From JAHECQ01 sp047638695 (lineage in GTDB: Bacteria > Actinomycetota > Acidimicrobiia > Acidimicrobiales > SZUA-35), in NCBI GenBank assembly GCA_047638695.1, contig JBLINY010000209.1, forward strand, positions 1-5,354: 5,354 nucleotides of DNA. Direction: 5' to 3'. The notes under the pieces were generated by a model. That model saw only the letters and a list, made by a program, of their open reading frames with translations, did not search any database and was not told where the DNA came from. The translations under genes and the position numbers were made by a program. Positions 4,909 to 5,354 of the stretch are shown piece after piece; the stretch's first letter is position 1; each line of letters opens with the position of its first letter.

Positions 4909-5354
4909 TCAGGCGACGATCTCGACCGGCGTGCCGACCGGCACCGTTTCGGCGACCAACCGAATGTCTTCGTTATCCAGCCGAATACACCCGAGCGAGA
5001 CGGCCTGGCCAATCAACTCCGGGCGCGAGGTGCCGTGAATCGCAACGACTGCCTCGCCACCGTTGATCACGTCGATTACCTCGGAATAGGCAGACAACGC
5101 GAGCACGTAGGGTCCGTATGCAGAGTCCTCGTACCAGGGAAGAATGTCGCGGATGTAGTAGCTGCCGAGCGGCGTCGGAGCATTGTCGCGACCGACGGCC
5201 GCACTGGTGTCAACCACCAGTTCATCGCCTTCCCATACCTTGACCGAGCGGCCAGAAACGCTGATCTGCACCCGAAAATTGGTAGATGAGAGGGTCACGT
5301 CATCGGCCGGAATCCATCCAACCGTCTCGTTGGGCCGCACCGGGACGGCGATCT
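4909..5354 (-). CDS. L,D-transpeptidase (YkuD domain), 5' end outside window
   Basis: L,D-transpeptidases make 3-3 cross-links in peptidoglycan, or attach proteins to it, using a cysteine nucleophile outside the cytoplasmic membrane. The frame is open to the window edge (IAVPVRPNETVGWIPADDV), so the true start, signal peptide and most of the SH3-like region lie beyond it. Numbering from the GTG at 5340, the YkuD domain spans about residues 22-143. It has VAVG-like SAAVGRDNAPTPLGSYYI (46-63), YGPYVLALSAYSE (75-87), and the catalytic block IHGTSRPELIGQAVSLGCIR with His102, Ser115, Cys118 and Arg120. The usual SHGC is SLGC here, a substitution I would expect to be tolerated because the residue before Gly-Cys varies in the family. 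The end, GTPVEIVA, is the usual end of the domain. The PEP-utilising-enzyme gene follows 48 bases later on the same strand. Confidence 0.9.
   Translation of the reverse strand, partial: IAVPVRPNETVGWIPADDVTLSSTNFRVQISVSGRSVKVWEGDELVVDTSAAVGRDNAPTPLGSYYIRDILPWYEDSAYGPYVLALSAYSEVIDVINGGEAVVAIHGTSRPELIGQAVSLGCIRLDNEDIRLVAETVPVGTPVEIVA

Noticed and set aside
4900..5289. Plus-strand open frame opposite the L,D-transpeptidase
   Set aside because: The minus strand carries the complete YkuD catalytic block; the plus frame is its shadow.

Overview
The window is GC-rich, densely packed bacterial DNA, most likely from an actinobacterium. Three things point there: a two-domain PTH2-type peptidyl-tRNA hydrolase of the actinobacterial kind, an SH3-like plus YkuD L,D-transpeptidase, and a PspC/LiaF-like membrane protein. 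An acidimicrobial or related uncultured lineage is my guess, not something the sequence proves. I see no rRNA, tRNA, CRISPR array, transposase or phage gene.

Layout. Bases 1-525 (+) are the 3' end of a LiaF/PspC-like envelope protein. It is translationally coupled (8-base overlap, good ribosome binding site) to a small two-helix membrane protein at 518-913. The N-terminus of that small protein is built from seven perfect copies of an 18-bp repeat encoding SAPTSE. Bases 842-2304 on the minus strand hold a short operon: an XRE-type helix-turn-helix regulator, then a PTH2 peptidyl-tRNA hydrolase. Both reading frames look damaged. The regulator has an in-frame amber codon at 2014-2016, followed by 109 further open codons in the same frame. 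The hydrolase loses its frame near 1055-1070, and its conserved C-terminal motif continues in another frame down to 842. The hydrolase also carries its own 15-bp coding repeat.

Divergent from the regulator, 2420-3088 (+) encodes a hypothetical protein. It has a nuclease-like D...ExQ...K pattern in its N-terminal half and a winged-helix-like C-terminus. Convergent with it, 3109-4860 (-) encodes a stand-alone 583-residue PEP-utilising-enzyme protein. This resembles the drug-binding and phosphohistidine parts of rifampin phosphotransferase without the ATP-grasp domain. Upstream of it, 4909-5354 (-) is the C-terminal part of an L,D-transpeptidase cut by the window edge.

The two outer parts concern the cell envelope: the LiaF-like pair on the left and peptidoglycan cross-linking on the right. 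The most informative feature is the pair of adjacent lesions in the 842-2304 operon, which could be real gene decay, recoding or sequence error. I do not see a convincing new multi-gene system. The divergent regulator/nuclease-like pair and the orphan phosphohistidine protein are the best candidates for unknown function.
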